Below, piece by piece: positions 1 through 7,722 of a DNA stretch of 24,413 nt. Source of the DNA: Candidatus Rokuibacteriota bacterium. GTDB taxonomy: Bacteria; Methylomirabilota; Methylomirabilia; Rokubacteriales; CSP1-6. Positions within the stretch are counted from its first letter, which is position 1. Each line of letters opens with the position of its first letter. The DNA lies in NCBI GenBank assembly GCA_003220195.1, contig QHRT01000041.1:1640-26052 (forward strand), written 5' to 3'. Under the pieces are notes generated by a model that saw only the letters and a list, made by a program, of their open reading frames with translations, was not told the origin of the DNA and searched no databases. A program made the position numbers and the translations under genes.

Positions 1-1
1 C

Positions 2-469
2 TGCAGCACGCTCGAGGGCAAGGAAGCTCCGTACGAGGTCGGCAAGCTCTATCTCGGCGTCGACCGGCCGAAGATCAGCCTGAGCCTGCGTCCGGGCGAG
101 TCGACCATCGGCGAGGTCCAGGCCTGGAACATGAACACAGGACAGAAGGTGTGGACGCACCAGTTCAAGTGGCACCTCTGGGGTCCCATGCTCACGACGG
201 GCGGCGGTCTCGTCTTCGCCGGCGGCACGAACGATCGGAACTTCCGCGCCTTCGACGCGAAGAGCGGGAAGGTGCTGTGGGAGTTCAAGACGAACTCCGG
301 TGTCACCGGCGTGCCGAGCTCGTTCGCGATCGACGGCAAGCAGTACGTCGCGGTGCAGTCGGGCTGGGGCGTCGACGCGCAGCGCATGCAGGCGCGCATC
401 GACGCGCATCTCGGGACGAAGACGGACGTGCCGCAGGGCGGGGTGATCTGGGTCTTCGCGCTGGATTGA
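2..469 (+). CDS. PQQ-dependent alcohol/methanol dehydrogenase, C-terminal part (5' truncated by window edge)
   Basis: The reading frame is open from base 2 to the TGA at 467-469, giving about 155 residues of the C-terminal end of a quinoprotein beta-propeller. Visible are the closing propeller repeats with the Ala-x-Asp-x-Lys-x-Gly-x-x-Leu-Trp tryptophan-docking pattern (FDAKSGKVLWEF), the stretch TNSGVTGVPSSF, the DGKQYVAVQSGWG strand and a GGVIWVFAL terminus. These match the end of XoxF/ExaA-type methanol and ethanol dehydrogenases, which oxidise primary alcohols in the periplasm and pass electrons to a cytochrome c. The metal and active-site residues lie upstream of the window, so lanthanide or calcium dependence cannot be read. 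It is the only dehydrogenase here whose partner genes are not visible. Family assignment is firm; substrate is unknown. Confidence 0.9.
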   Translation, partial: CSTLEGKEAPYEVGKLYLGVDRPKISLSLRPGESTIGEVQAWNMNTGQKVWTHQFKWHLWGPMLTTGGGLVFAGGTNDRNFRAFDAKSGKVLWEFKTNSGVTGVPSSFAIDGKQYVAVQSGWGVDAQRMQARIDAHLGTKTDVPQGGVIWVFALD

Positions 470-477
470 CCACTTTG

Positions 478-498
478 GGGGGGCTCGAAGGGCCCCCC
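478..498 (+). terminator. hairpin terminator between convergent genes
   Basis: A 9-bp stem (478-486 with 490-498, one G-T pair) closes a GAA loop, eight bases after the stop of the truncated dehydrogenase and twenty bases before the stop of the convergent gene. The lower stem is six G-C pairs. No clear T-tract follows, but the symmetric position suits bidirectional termination. Confidence 0.65.
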
Positions 499-517
499 AA
501 GCCCCCCACTGATGGCC

Positions 518-1621
518 TCAGTACGTGATGCGGTAGATACGGCCGGCATGGTCGTCGGAGACGTACAGCGCGCCGTCGCGACCGACGACCATGTCGACCG
601 GTCTCCCGATCGTTCCGACGTCGCGATTCCACCAGACCGAAAAATCCTCGATCGACACCGCCCGGCCCCCCTTCGTCGTGATGCGAACGATCTTGTAGCC
701 CGCCCGCGGCAACCCGGCGCGCGAGCCGTGAAGAGCGACCAAGAGCGATCCCTGAAACGCTGACGGGAACTGTCTACCCGTGTAGAAGACGAGTCCGAGC
801 GGCGCCGAGTGCGGCGGCAGCTCGAGCGTCGGGGTCGTGAAGCCGCGGCACCCGCCGTCGCCACGGAACTGGGGGTCCGGCCGGAACGTCCCGTCTTGCA
901 CGTAGCAATCCGGCCAGCCGTAGGACGCGCCTTCGTTGATCGACGTGACGAAATCCGGCGGCGCCCCGCCATCACGCCAGTCCCGCTCGTTCACGGTCGT
1001 CCACAGCGTCCCGGTCTTCGGGTGGAACGCGAGCCCGACCGGATTCCGGAGCCCGCGCGCGACGATGCGCTCGCGCGAGCCCTCCGCGTCGTACCGCACG
1101 ATCGCCGCGCGCCGCCGGTCCTCCTCGCGACAGATGTCGCACGACGAGCCGACGGCGACGTAGAGGCTTCCGTCCGGCCCGAACGCGATCGTCCGCGTCC
1201 AGTGATGCGCGCCGGCGGGAAGGCCGTCGACGACGACGGTCGGCTCGCGCGCGGTCAACGTCACGGGGTCCCAGCGAAACTGGAGGACGCGGCCGGTCTC
1301 CGCGACGTGGAGCAGGCCCCGGTGAAACGCGAGGCCGTGCGGCAACTGGAGATCCCGCGCGACCGTCACGACGTCGTCGGCCACGCCGCGCCCGCGGCGG
1401 TCGGGCAGCGCGACGATGCGTCCCTCGGCGGAGATCGACGTGAGCAACGTCCCGGACGGATCGATCGCCAGCGCGCGCGGCGCGCCGAGACCGGCGGCGA
1501 AGACGTCGATGCGAAATCCGGCGGCGACGGACGGACGGGACACGTCCGGCGCGGCGACAGCGACCAGCGTGATGACGAGACTCACGGCCGCGACCAGCGC
1601 GACGGCGAGCGCCACGACCAC
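518..1621 (-). CDS. PQQ-dependent sugar/sorbosone dehydrogenase-like beta-propeller protein
   Basis: A 367-residue protein of the soluble-glucose/sorbosone dehydrogenase fold (GSDH/AA12-like). An N-terminal hydrophobic segment (about 1-23) is a signal peptide or membrane anchor. Family landmarks are PHGLAFH (94-100), the SSCDIC cysteine pair (159-164), RNPVGLAFHP (192-201), INEGASYGWPDC (228-239) and HSAPLGLVFY (271-280). Members bind PQQ in a six-bladed propeller and oxidise sugars or aldoses in the periplasm. The chosen GTG start lies two bases past the stop of the XoxJ-cytochrome fusion, implying translational coupling; an ATG at 1699 is also in frame but would overlap that gene by 76 bases and add a non-hydrophobic leader. 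As third gene behind a PQQ alcohol dehydrogenase it may share its cytochrome partner. True substrate unknown; it could be a propeller that has lost activity. Confidence 0.82.
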   Translation of the reverse strand: MVVALAVALVAAVSLVITLVAVAAPDVSRPSVAAGFRIDVFAAGLGAPRALAIDPSGTLLTSISAEGRIVALPDRRGRGVADDVVTVARDLQLPHGLAFHRGLLHVAETGRVLQFRWDPVTLTAREPTVVVDGLPAGAHHWTRTIAFGPDGSLYVAVGSSCDICREEDRRRAAIVRYDAEGSRERIVARGLRNPVGLAFHPKTGTLWTTVNERDWRDGGAPPDFVTSINEGASYGWPDCYVQDGTFRPDPQFRGDGGCRGFTTPTLELPPHSAPLGLVFYTGRQFPSAFQGSLLVALHGSRAGLPRAGYKIVRITTKGGRAVSIEDFSVWWNRDVGTIGRPVDMVVGRDGALYVSDDHAGRIYRITY

Positions 1622-1623
1622 GG

Positions 1624-2670
1624 TCAGGGCTCGGCCTGGATCAACTCTAAGAAAGTCCAGATTTGCCAGATCTCGTCCCCGCTCAGCACCTGCGCCCACG
1701 GCGGCATTCCCTGCGCCGGGCGCCCGCCCGTGACCGTCGCGTAGAACACCTCCTGTCGCCGGTCGCCGTAACGCCGCTTCAATCGACGCAGGTCACGGCT
1801 CGGCTCCGGGCTCTGCGCATCGGGCGCATGACAGTGCGAGCAGTGCTGGTTGAAGACGCTCCGACCGAGCGGCACGGCGTCGACCCGGCCGGCGAACGGA
1901 TTGGCGAGCGCGGCCGCGGGGACTGCGAGCGGAAATCCGTACTGCTCGGCGAGCCGGCGAATGTCGGGCCCGAGCGCGCCGAGCGCGCCGTCGATACGCT
2001 CCTTGAGCGTCGTGTCTCCCTTTCTGACTCCCGCGACGACGTGCCACTGAAGTCCGGGCTCGGCCACGGGGATCAGACGCCAGGCACCGCCGAGCTTGTG
2101 CTTGTTGTAGTACCCTCCCGTCGGCCCCCAGACGAACGCGGCGCCGGCGTCGCCGCGCGTGAGCGCGTCCATCGCCTCCTCCACCCGGCGAAACGTCACC
2201 ATCCGGAATCCGTCGCGCGAGGCGAGCAGGAGCTGAGGCGGCGAGCTGAACTGCACGGCAACCGTCACGGGTTTCAGGTCGTCGAGCGTCGTGAACGCGA
2301 ACGTGGGTGGGACGGCCACGACGTAGCCGACGTCGAGGAACGCGACCGTGCGAGCGAGCTTCTGTCCCATGAAGTCCTTGTCGTCCGGGAGGCCGAAGAA
2401 CACGTCACAGCGGTCCGCGAGGAGCGTGTTGCGCACGGCGCGCTGGCCGTACAGCGTGGGCCACCAGGCGTACTCGGCGCGCACCCCGAGCCGGGCGGCC
2501 ACGAGCTCCGCGACGTCGACGTAGAGTCCTCGAATCGAGCCCGCGGCCGCGCTGAACGGGAGATTGTCAGGGTCCGCGCACACGCGCAGGGCGTCGGTCG
2601 CTGCATGCGGCGTCGACGCAGCGACGACGAGTCCGGCCGCGACCAGCATCGCGAGGAGCGATCGCACCAC
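1624..2670 (-). CDS. XoxJ/MxaJ-like periplasmic protein fused to a C-terminal cytochrome c domain
   Basis: A 348-residue two-domain protein. After a signal peptide (about 1-25), residues 27-250 are the family-3 solute-binding fold of the quinoprotein-dehydrogenase-associated XoxJ/MxaJ group, with the group's first cysteine motif LRVCADPDNLPFS (28-40) and second DRCDVFFGLP (86-95). Residues about 265-345 form a monohaem cytochrome c: CSHCH haem site at 277-281 and probable axial Met322 in GRPAQGMPPW. XoxJ is thought to help activate the dehydrogenase and XoxG is its electron acceptor; here both roles sit in one chain without an obvious linker. Two adjacent GTG codons (2670, 2667) precede the signal peptide, so GTG 2670 is preferred; ATG 2649 is the alternative. 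It follows the PQQ dehydrogenase stop by about 60 bases and immediately precedes the sugar-dehydrogenase-like gene. Confidence 0.87.
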   Translation of the reverse strand: MVRSLLAMLVAAGLVVAASTPHAATDALRVCADPDNLPFSAAAGSIRGLYVDVAELVAARLGVRAEYAWWPTLYGQRAVRNTLLADRCDVFFGLPDDKDFMGQKLARTVAFLDVGYVVAVPPTFAFTTLDDLKPVTVAVQFSSPPQLLLASRDGFRMVTFRRVEEAMDALTRGDAGAAFVWGPTGGYYNKHKLGGAWRLIPVAEPGLQWHVVAGVRKGDTTLKERIDGALGALGPDIRRLAEQYGFPLAVPAAALANPFAGRVDAVPLGRSVFNQHCSHCHAPDAQSPEPSRDLRRLKRRYGDRRQEVFYATVTGGRPAQGMPPWAQVLSGDEIWQIWTFLELIQAEP

Positions 2671-2731
2671 TGAACCGTCCGCGCTTCTGGACGCGCGGCC
2701 GGGGCGGTGGCGCCGCAGCCGCGCCCACACC

Positions 2732-4429
2732 TCACCGGCTCGGGATCTCGAAGACGAAGAGCGTTCCTCCCTCGGCGCTCGCCGCGACCATCTTCTCGCC
2801 GATGGGCCCGAAGAAGGCGGGGATCGCGAACGTTCGGCCCGACACCACGGCAACGTATTGCTTGCCGTCGAGCTCGTACGTCATCGGCGCGGCGCTGATC
2901 CCGGACCCCGTGTTGAACTGCCAGAGCGTGCGGCCGTCTTTCGCATCGAGCGCCTTGAACCAGCCGCGCAGGTCGCCATGGAAGACGAGCCCGCCGGCGG
3001 TGCTCAGCATGCCGCCGACGTAGGGCAGCGGGTCGGTGTTCTGCCACACCTTCTGCTGCTTCACCGGATCCCAGGCGAGCACGCTCCCGAGATGACCGCC
3101 CGGCCCGCTCTTGCCGAGGTCGAACTCCGCCGCCAGGAAGAACTGTCCGCGCGTGTACTTGGGCTGGGCCCCTTCCATGTCCATGCAGAGGTTCATCGTC
3201 GGCAGGTACACGAGCCCGGTCTGAAGATTGAAGCTCATCGGCATCCAGTTCTTGCCGCCGATCAGGTTCGGGCAGATGTTCGTGGCGCGGAAGTTCAGTC
3301 GCGGCCGTTTCTCGGCGACCTCGATGGGCCGGCCCGTGTTCATGTCGATGCCGGTCGCCCAGTTGATGTCGACGAACGGTTTGGCCGAGATCAGCTTGCC
3401 GTTCTCGCGATTCAGCACGTAGAAAAAGCCGTTGCGATCCGCCTTGAGCACCACGGGCGTCTTCTGACCGCCGACGTCCAGGTCCGCGAACACCAGCTCG
3501 TTGACGCCGTCGTAGTCCCAGGCGTCGTGGGGAGTGTGCTGGAAGTGCCAGACGAGCTTGCCGGTGTCCGGGTTGATCGCCACCGTGCTCGCGCTGTAGA
3601 GGTTCGTATACGGGCCGATGTTGCTGCTGTCGTTGCCGCGGACGGCGGCGCCCCACGGGGAAGGATTGCTCGTGCCGTAGTAGAGGAGGTTCAGCTTCGG
3701 ATCATACGACCCGATGTGCCAGGCGACGGCGCCGCCGAATTTCCACGAATCCCCTTTCCAGGTGTCGTTCCCCGCTTCGCCGGGGCCCGGGACGGTCCAG
3801 AACCGCCAGACTTCGCGGCCGCTGTCCTGATCGAGGGCGCTCAGGTAGCCGCGCACGCCGTACTCGCTGCCGCCGAATCCGGTGATGACGAGGTTCTTGA
3901 CGATCGTGGGCGGCGACGTGATCACCGAGCCGCCGGTGTAGTCGACGACGGCGGTCTTCCACAGTTCCTTGCCCGTCTTCGCATCGAGCGCGACCAGATG
4001 GCCGTCGAGGCGGCCGAAGAAGATCTTGCCGTTGGCGTAGGCCACGCCCCGGCTGTTCACGTCGCAGCAGGCATGCTGCTCGATCCCGGCCGGGACCTCG
4101 GGCGAATAGCGCCACTTGAGCGCGCCGGTCTTGGCGTCGACCGCGAAGACGTTCTTCGGCCCGTGCGACGACGTGACGAAGAGCGTGTCGCCGATCACGA
4201 TCGGTGTCGATTCCTGCGACCTGAGTGAGCCGAGCTGGAGCGCCCACGCGACTTTGAGCCGCTCGACGTTGCCGGAGTTGACCTGCGTGAGCGTGCTGTA
4301 CCGCGTGTTGCCCGGATCGCCTCCGTACGTCGTCCAGCCGGACGATGTTTGCGCGGCAGCCACGGTGACGACGGCCAGCAAGAGCGTGAGCGTCAACGTC
4401 GGGATCGATGCCGTGCACGATCGTTTCAT
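2732..4429 (-). CDS. PQQ-dependent alcohol dehydrogenase with lanthanide-type metal site
   Basis: A 565-residue quinoprotein with a cleavable signal peptide (1-26, ending AAAQ) and the eight-bladed propeller of the methanol/ethanol dehydrogenase family. By motif comparison the vicinal disulfide is Cys121-Cys122, the metal ligands are Glu189 (GGSEYG) and Asn255 (GTSNPSPW), the catalytic base is Asp305 and the extra Asp is Asp307 in PHDAWDYDGVNE. Asp at +2 from the catalytic base is the accepted signature of lanthanide-dependent enzymes (Ala or Ser in calcium types). A strong Shine-Dalgarno (GAGGAGGA on the minus strand, 4435-4442) fixes the ATG. It heads a three-gene operon with the XoxJ-cytochrome c fusion and the sugar-dehydrogenase-like gene. 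XoxF-like, but clade and substrate cannot be set by eye, so no gene symbol is given. Confidence 0.93.
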   Translation of the reverse strand: MKRSCTASIPTLTLTLLLAVVTVAAAQTSSGWTTYGGDPGNTRYSTLTQVNSGNVERLKVAWALQLGSLRSQESTPIVIGDTLFVTSSHGPKNVFAVDAKTGALKWRYSPEVPAGIEQHACCDVNSRGVAYANGKIFFGRLDGHLVALDAKTGKELWKTAVVDYTGGSVITSPPTIVKNLVITGFGGSEYGVRGYLSALDQDSGREVWRFWTVPGPGEAGNDTWKGDSWKFGGAVAWHIGSYDPKLNLLYYGTSNPSPWGAAVRGNDSSNIGPYTNLYSASTVAINPDTGKLVWHFQHTPHDAWDYDGVNELVFADLDVGGQKTPVVLKADRNGFFYVLNRENGKLISAKPFVDINWATGIDMNTGRPIEVAEKRPRLNFRATNICPNLIGGKNWMPMSFNLQTGLVYLPTMNLCMDMEGAQPKYTRGQFFLAAEFDLGKSGPGGHLGSVLAWDPVKQQKVWQNTDPLPYVGGMLSTAGGLVFHGDLRGWFKALDAKDGRTLWQFNTGSGISAAPMTYELDGKQYVAVVSGRTFAIPAFFGPIGEKMVAASAEGGTLFVFEIPSR

Positions 4430-4481
4430 GCGAATCCTCCTCGATACTCGGTTCGTGTCCGTGGGCCGGAGGCGTGGCCGG

Positions 4482-4487
4482 AGTATA
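4482..4487 (-). promoter_or_regulatory. putative -10 element for the minus-strand dehydrogenase operon
   Basis: TATACT on the minus strand, about 53 bases before the ATG at 4429, is an AT-rich hexamer in very GC-rich surroundings. The matching -35 is weak (TTCTCG, 16-bp spacing, at 4504-4509), so an activator may be needed or another promoter used. Confidence 0.4.
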
Positions 4488-4546
4488 GCGCCGCGGACGA
4501 AGCCGAGAAGGGACTCGCGGGAAGCGGCTCTCGCAAGGCCGAACGC

Positions 4547-4575
4547 TTGACATCCCCGAACAAGTGGCGTTGATT
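4547..4575 (+). promoter_or_regulatory. putative promoter for the lipoprotein PQQ dehydrogenase
   Basis: A perfect -35 hexamer TTGACA (4547-4552) is followed after 17 bases by TTGATT (4570-4575), a poor -10. It lies in the 278-base divergent intergenic region 4430-4707, which holds no other gene. A start near 4582 would leave an untranslated leader of about 125 bases. Confidence 0.35.
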
Positions 4576-4707
4576 GTCCTCACCGCGGTCGCGGCGTCGA
4601 ACGCGGTTCTGCCGATCGCACGTGCCGGCGCGAGACAGACGGAGTGTCCTGGTGTACGGCGAAGCCGTCCTTCGTATTTTTCAACTTCGCAGAAGGAGGC
4701 GCACCTC

Positions 4708-6438
4708 ATGAAACCCATTGGCGCACTCGTGTCCATGATCGGTCTCGCTGTCGTGGCTGTGGGCCTCGCAGCCTGTTCGATGGCGCAGGGAACGTCCGGC
4801 ACCGAGGCGAAAGCGGCGATGTCGGACACGACGGGCAACGACTGGATGACGTACCACGGAAATTACAACTCGTGGCACTACAGCCCGCTCTCGACCATCG
4901 ACTCGAGCAACGTCAAGCGCTTGCGCGTTGCGTGGGTCCATCACCCGGGTCGGTCGACGCGCGGACTGCAGTCGATGCCGCTGGCCGCCGACGGCGTTCT
5001 TTACTACACGGGCTCGTATAGCCGCGTGTGGGCGCTCGACGGGGTCACCGGACAGCCGCTCTGGTCGTATTTCCCCAAGCTGAACGACGACCTGGTCGCC
5101 AAGCAAACTCACAGTCCCTACACGCGCGGGATCGCCCTCGGCCACGGCAAGATCTTCGTCGGCACGGTCGACGGTCGGCTCATCGCGCTCGACCAGAAGA
5201 CCGGACAGCCCGCCTGGGACACCAAGCTCCTGAACTCCGAGAAGCTCACCGTCGGCTTCACCGGCGCGCCGCTGGTGGTGAAGGACAAGGTGATCATCGG
5301 GTCCCAGGGCGGCGAGTGGCCATGGCGCGGGCCGATCTTTGCCGTGGACGCCAACTCGGGCCGGAAGCTGTGGGAGTTCTTCACCGTGGCCGGCACCGAG
5401 GAGGCGAAGAAGACCTGGGGGAACGACTCCTGGCAGACCGGTGGTGGCGGCGGTTGGATGGCCGGCGGATACGACGCCGAAACGAACACGGTCTGGTGGG
5501 GCACGGGCAACCCGGCTCCGCTCTACGACTGGGCGGGCGCGGACTGGAAGACGGCGGGGCCGCGACCGGGCGACAATCTCTACACCACGTCGGTGATCGC
5601 CCTCGATCCGGACAGTGGCAAGCTGAAGTTCTACCACCAGGAATTGCCTCACGATGCGTGGGACTTCGACAGCGCCGTCGGCGAATTCGTCATGATCGAC
5701 CGGGATGGCAAGAAGCTCGTCGTCCATCCGAACAAGGGCGGCCACGTGTTCGTCTACGACCGCAAGGACGCCAAGGTCGTCAACGTCTGGCCGCTCGTGA
5801 AGCACATCAATTTCGTGAAGGGCATCGATCCGAAGACCGGTGAGCTGATCGGTCGGCGCGATCTGGCGCTCGGGAAACACCAGAACCTCTGCCCGGCGAT
5901 CGCGGGAGGTATGAGCTGGAACTCGGGCGCGTACAGTCCCAAGACCGGCCTCTACTACAAGATCGGGCAGGAATGGTGCATGGACCTGGAGGTGATCAAG
6001 ACCACGCCGATCACCGAACCGCAGGCGCAGCTCGACATCGGCGCCAACTTCAAGCTGCGGAATCCGGAGGGCGACAAGGCGCACGGACACATCTCGGCAC
6101 GAGATCCCGTGACGGGCGCCAAGAAGTGGGAGGTCATGTTCCCGGAACCGCCGCTGGCGAGCCTTCTCGCGACCGGCGGGAACCTGGTATTCGTGCCGGA
6201 TCCGCGCGGCTGGCTGCGCGCCTACAACGCCACGACCGGTGAGCAGCTGTGGTCGCACAACAACGGTCTGGGCCACAACGGCGGCATCATCAGCTACGGC
6301 GCGAAGGGCAAGCAGTACATCGCCGTCGCCACCGGCTGGGGCTCGCTGGTCGGCGACGAGTTTGCCGAGCTGTTCGGCGAGCCGTTCAAGAGCATGCCGA
6401 AAGACTCCGGCGCCCTGGTGGTGTTCACGGTCGATTGA
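4708..6438 (+). CDS. PQQ-dependent alcohol dehydrogenase, predicted lipoprotein, lanthanide-type metal site
   Basis: A 576-residue quinoprotein dehydrogenase. The ATG at 4708 is preceded by AGAAGGAGG (4691-4699) and starts a signal peptide ending in the lipobox LAAC (Cys23), so the enzyme is probably lipid-anchored rather than freely soluble. Predicted ligands are Glu203 (GGEWPW), Asn268 (GTGNPAPL), catalytic Asp319 and lanthanide-signature Asp321 in PHDAWDFDSAV. The adjacent Cys-Cys pair typical of the family is absent (THSPYTRG occupies that position). It leads the group dehydrogenase, cytochrome c, XoxJ, VOC protein. The 90-base downstream gap contains a strong GC hairpin that could lower expression of the cytochrome gene. 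An in-frame extension to 4564 is open but lacks a ribosome site and would bury the signal peptide. Substrate unknown. Confidence 0.92.
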   Translation: MKPIGALVSMIGLAVVAVGLAACSMAQGTSGTEAKAAMSDTTGNDWMTYHGNYNSWHYSPLSTIDSSNVKRLRVAWVHHPGRSTRGLQSMPLAADGVLYYTGSYSRVWALDGVTGQPLWSYFPKLNDDLVAKQTHSPYTRGIALGHGKIFVGTVDGRLIALDQKTGQPAWDTKLLNSEKLTVGFTGAPLVVKDKVIIGSQGGEWPWRGPIFAVDANSGRKLWEFFTVAGTEEAKKTWGNDSWQTGGGGGWMAGGYDAETNTVWWGTGNPAPLYDWAGADWKTAGPRPGDNLYTTSVIALDPDSGKLKFYHQELPHDAWDFDSAVGEFVMIDRDGKKLVVHPNKGGHVFVYDRKDAKVVNVWPLVKHINFVKGIDPKTGELIGRRDLALGKHQNLCPAIAGGMSWNSGAYSPKTGLYYKIGQEWCMDLEVIKTTPITEPQAQLDIGANFKLRNPEGDKAHGHISARDPVTGAKKWEVMFPEPPLASLLATGGNLVFVPDPRGWLRAYNATTGEQLWSHNNGLGHNGGIISYGAKGKQYIAVATGWGSLVGDEFAELFGEPFKSMPKDSGALVVFTVD

Positions 6439-6449
6439 TCGGGGAACAC

Positions 6450-6479
6450 GGGCCGGGCGCGGGAGCGTGCGCCCGGCCC
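6450..6479 (+). terminator. 11-bp GC hairpin between dehydrogenase and cytochrome c genes
   Basis: GGGCCGGGCGC (6450-6460) and GCGCCCGGCCC (6469-6479) are perfect inverted repeats around an 8-base loop, starting 12 bases after the dehydrogenase stop. There is no T-run, so it may be a partial terminator or an mRNA-stabilising 3' end that lets the dehydrogenase be made in excess over its cytochrome. Confidence 0.6.
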
Positions 6480-6505
6480 ATCGCGCGCCGCGATAGCATG
6501 AGCTC

Positions 6506-6853
6506 GTGAAGTTTTCGTGGCGGTTCGGGGCGATCTTCGCCGTCCTGCTTCTCGCCGCTCACGCCGGGCGGGGTCAGGAACGCCAACCGGCTTCACCCGA
6601 CACTGGCAGCAGCAACACCGTGGACGGCGAGAAGCTCTTCGCCACGTCTTGCGGGTGGTGCCATCAGGACGGCGGACGCGCTGCCGGGCGGGGCCCGAAA
6701 CTGGCCGGCAGCGACCGTACGGACGAGTATCTGCTCAATCGGATTCGTGTCGGCAAAGAAGGCGCAATGCCGGCATTCGCCGGCTCGTTCAGCGAGCCGC
6801 AGCTGCGGGCGATCGTCGCCTACATCCGGAGTCTGAAAGACACGCACCCATGA
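6506..6853 (+). CDS. small monohaem cytochrome c (XoxG-like), probable electron acceptor of the dehydrogenase
   Basis: A 115-residue secreted class I cytochrome c. It has a signal peptide (1-23), a haem-binding CGWCH (49-53), the GPKLAG loop and a probable axial Met88 in GAMPAF, ending in the usual C-terminal helix (AIVAYIRSL). Its position behind a PQQ dehydrogenase and before a XoxJ-like gene matches the xoxF-xoxG-xoxJ arrangement, so it most likely takes electrons from the quinoprotein in the periplasm. GTG at 6506 is the only sensible start: the ATG at 6498 is in another frame and stops after three codons. Its stop overlaps the next ATG by 4 bases, so the two are translationally coupled. 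It is shorter than many XoxG proteins, which is why no gene symbol is assigned. Confidence 0.87.
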   Translation: MKFSWRFGAIFAVLLLAAHAGRGQERQPASPDTGSSNTVDGEKLFATSCGWCHQDGGRAAGRGPKLAGSDRTDEYLLNRIRVGKEGAMPAFAGSFSEPQLRAIVAYIRSLKDTHP

Positions 6854-7656
6854 CGATGGACCGTCGGCGACGGTCCACGGCGCGAGGCGCGAGCCGCGGC
6901 TGCATGTTGTTGCTGGTGCTCTTTTCGGCTTCAGTCGCGACCGCGCGGCCGCTCCACGTCATCCAGGAGCGTGGTGTGCTCTCGCTCTGCGCCCACGCCA
7001 ACGCGTTGCCGTTCGCAAGCAAGAACGCCGATCCCCCCGGCTTTCAGATCGAGATCGCCCGCGCGCTTGCCCGCGAGCTCGGCGTGGCGCTGGAAGTCGA
7101 ATGGGTCACCACCGGGTACCAGTTCCGGTCGGTCGACTGTGACATCGTGCTGGACACCATCGGGGTGGCCGAAGCGCAAGCGGAGCGCCGGCTTCTGCTC
7201 TCCCGTCCGTATCAGCGAAGTGGCGTTGGGCTGGCACTTCCGCCCCGACGGGCCGACGTCACGACGTTCGACAATCTCGTCGGCCATCGCGTCGCCGTGC
7301 AAGTGGGGTCGCTCGCCGCGATGCTGCTCGGCCGGCGCGGTGTCCGGACCGTACCATTCGGCTTCGAAGAGGAGATGCTCGACGCCGTCATCGGCGGCCG
7401 CGTCGAGGCCGCCGCGGTGTCTCCGGCGTCGGCGGAATATTGGAACGCGATCCATCGCGAGACCCCGCTCCGGTTCGTCAACGCGTACGAATCGGAGCCC
7501 GAGCTCAGCTGGGATCTGACCGTGGGACTGAGGCGAGCCGACGGGGCGCTCCGGGACGCGATCGATCGAGCCATCGAGCGTCTCGGTACCGAGGGCACGA
7601 TCGGCGCGATCTACGCGCGTTACGGCATCGGCTATCGGCCTCCGCGGAGCCGCTGA
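6850..7656 (+). CDS. XoxJ/MxaJ-like periplasmic binding protein (stand-alone)
   Basis: A 268-residue protein of the solute-binding family 3 fold. A hydrophobic signal segment lies at about 18-32, followed by LSLCAHANALPFAS (44-57), PPGFQIEIARALAREL and a second cysteine in SVDCDIVLDTIG. Both cysteines are conserved with the two XoxJ-like fusion proteins in this window. The group is annotated as quinoprotein dehydrogenase-associated substrate-binding protein; MxaJ/XoxJ are thought to assist activation of the dehydrogenase rather than transport. The start ATG overlaps the cytochrome c stop (ATGA). Unlike the two relatives it ends without a cytochrome domain, the haem protein being encoded separately just upstream. 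XoxJ is the likeliest identity; a true amino-acid-type binding protein is unlikely, as no permease or ATPase is present. Confidence 0.84.
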   Translation: MTMDRRRRSTARGASRGCMLLLVLFSASVATARPLHVIQERGVLSLCAHANALPFASKNADPPGFQIEIARALARELGVALEVEWVTTGYQFRSVDCDIVLDTIGVAEAQAERRLLLSRPYQRSGVGLALPPRRADVTTFDNLVGHRVAVQVGSLAAMLLGRRGVRTVPFGFEEEMLDAVIGGRVEAAAVSPASAEYWNAIHRETPLRFVNAYESEPELSWDLTVGLRRADGALRDAIDRAIERLGTEGTIGAIYARYGIGYRPPRSR

Positions 7657-7667
7657 CATGCGGGCGC

Positions 7668-7687
7668 CGCGGCCTCTGCCGGCCGCG
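7668..7687 (+). terminator. possible hairpin after the XoxJ-like gene
   Basis: CGCGGCC and GGCCGCG form a 7-bp stem with a 6-base loop in the 66-base gap before the VOC gene. No T-run follows; it may be a weak terminator or chance in GC-rich DNA. Confidence 0.35.
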
Positions 7688-7722
7688 ATCGGCGATCGCA
7701 ACATGCGAGGAGGAGGGTCGCA

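Noticed and set aside
4681..6276. A 531-codon minus-strand open frame opposite the lipoprotein dehydrogenase
   Set aside because: Low-complexity Arg/Val-rich composition and complete overlap with a well-supported quinoprotein gene mark it as a shadow frame.
6494..6499. TAGCAT hexamer resembling a -10 box before the small cytochrome c gene
   Set aside because: It lies only six bases before the GTG and its -35 position falls in the GC hairpin with no matching hexamer.
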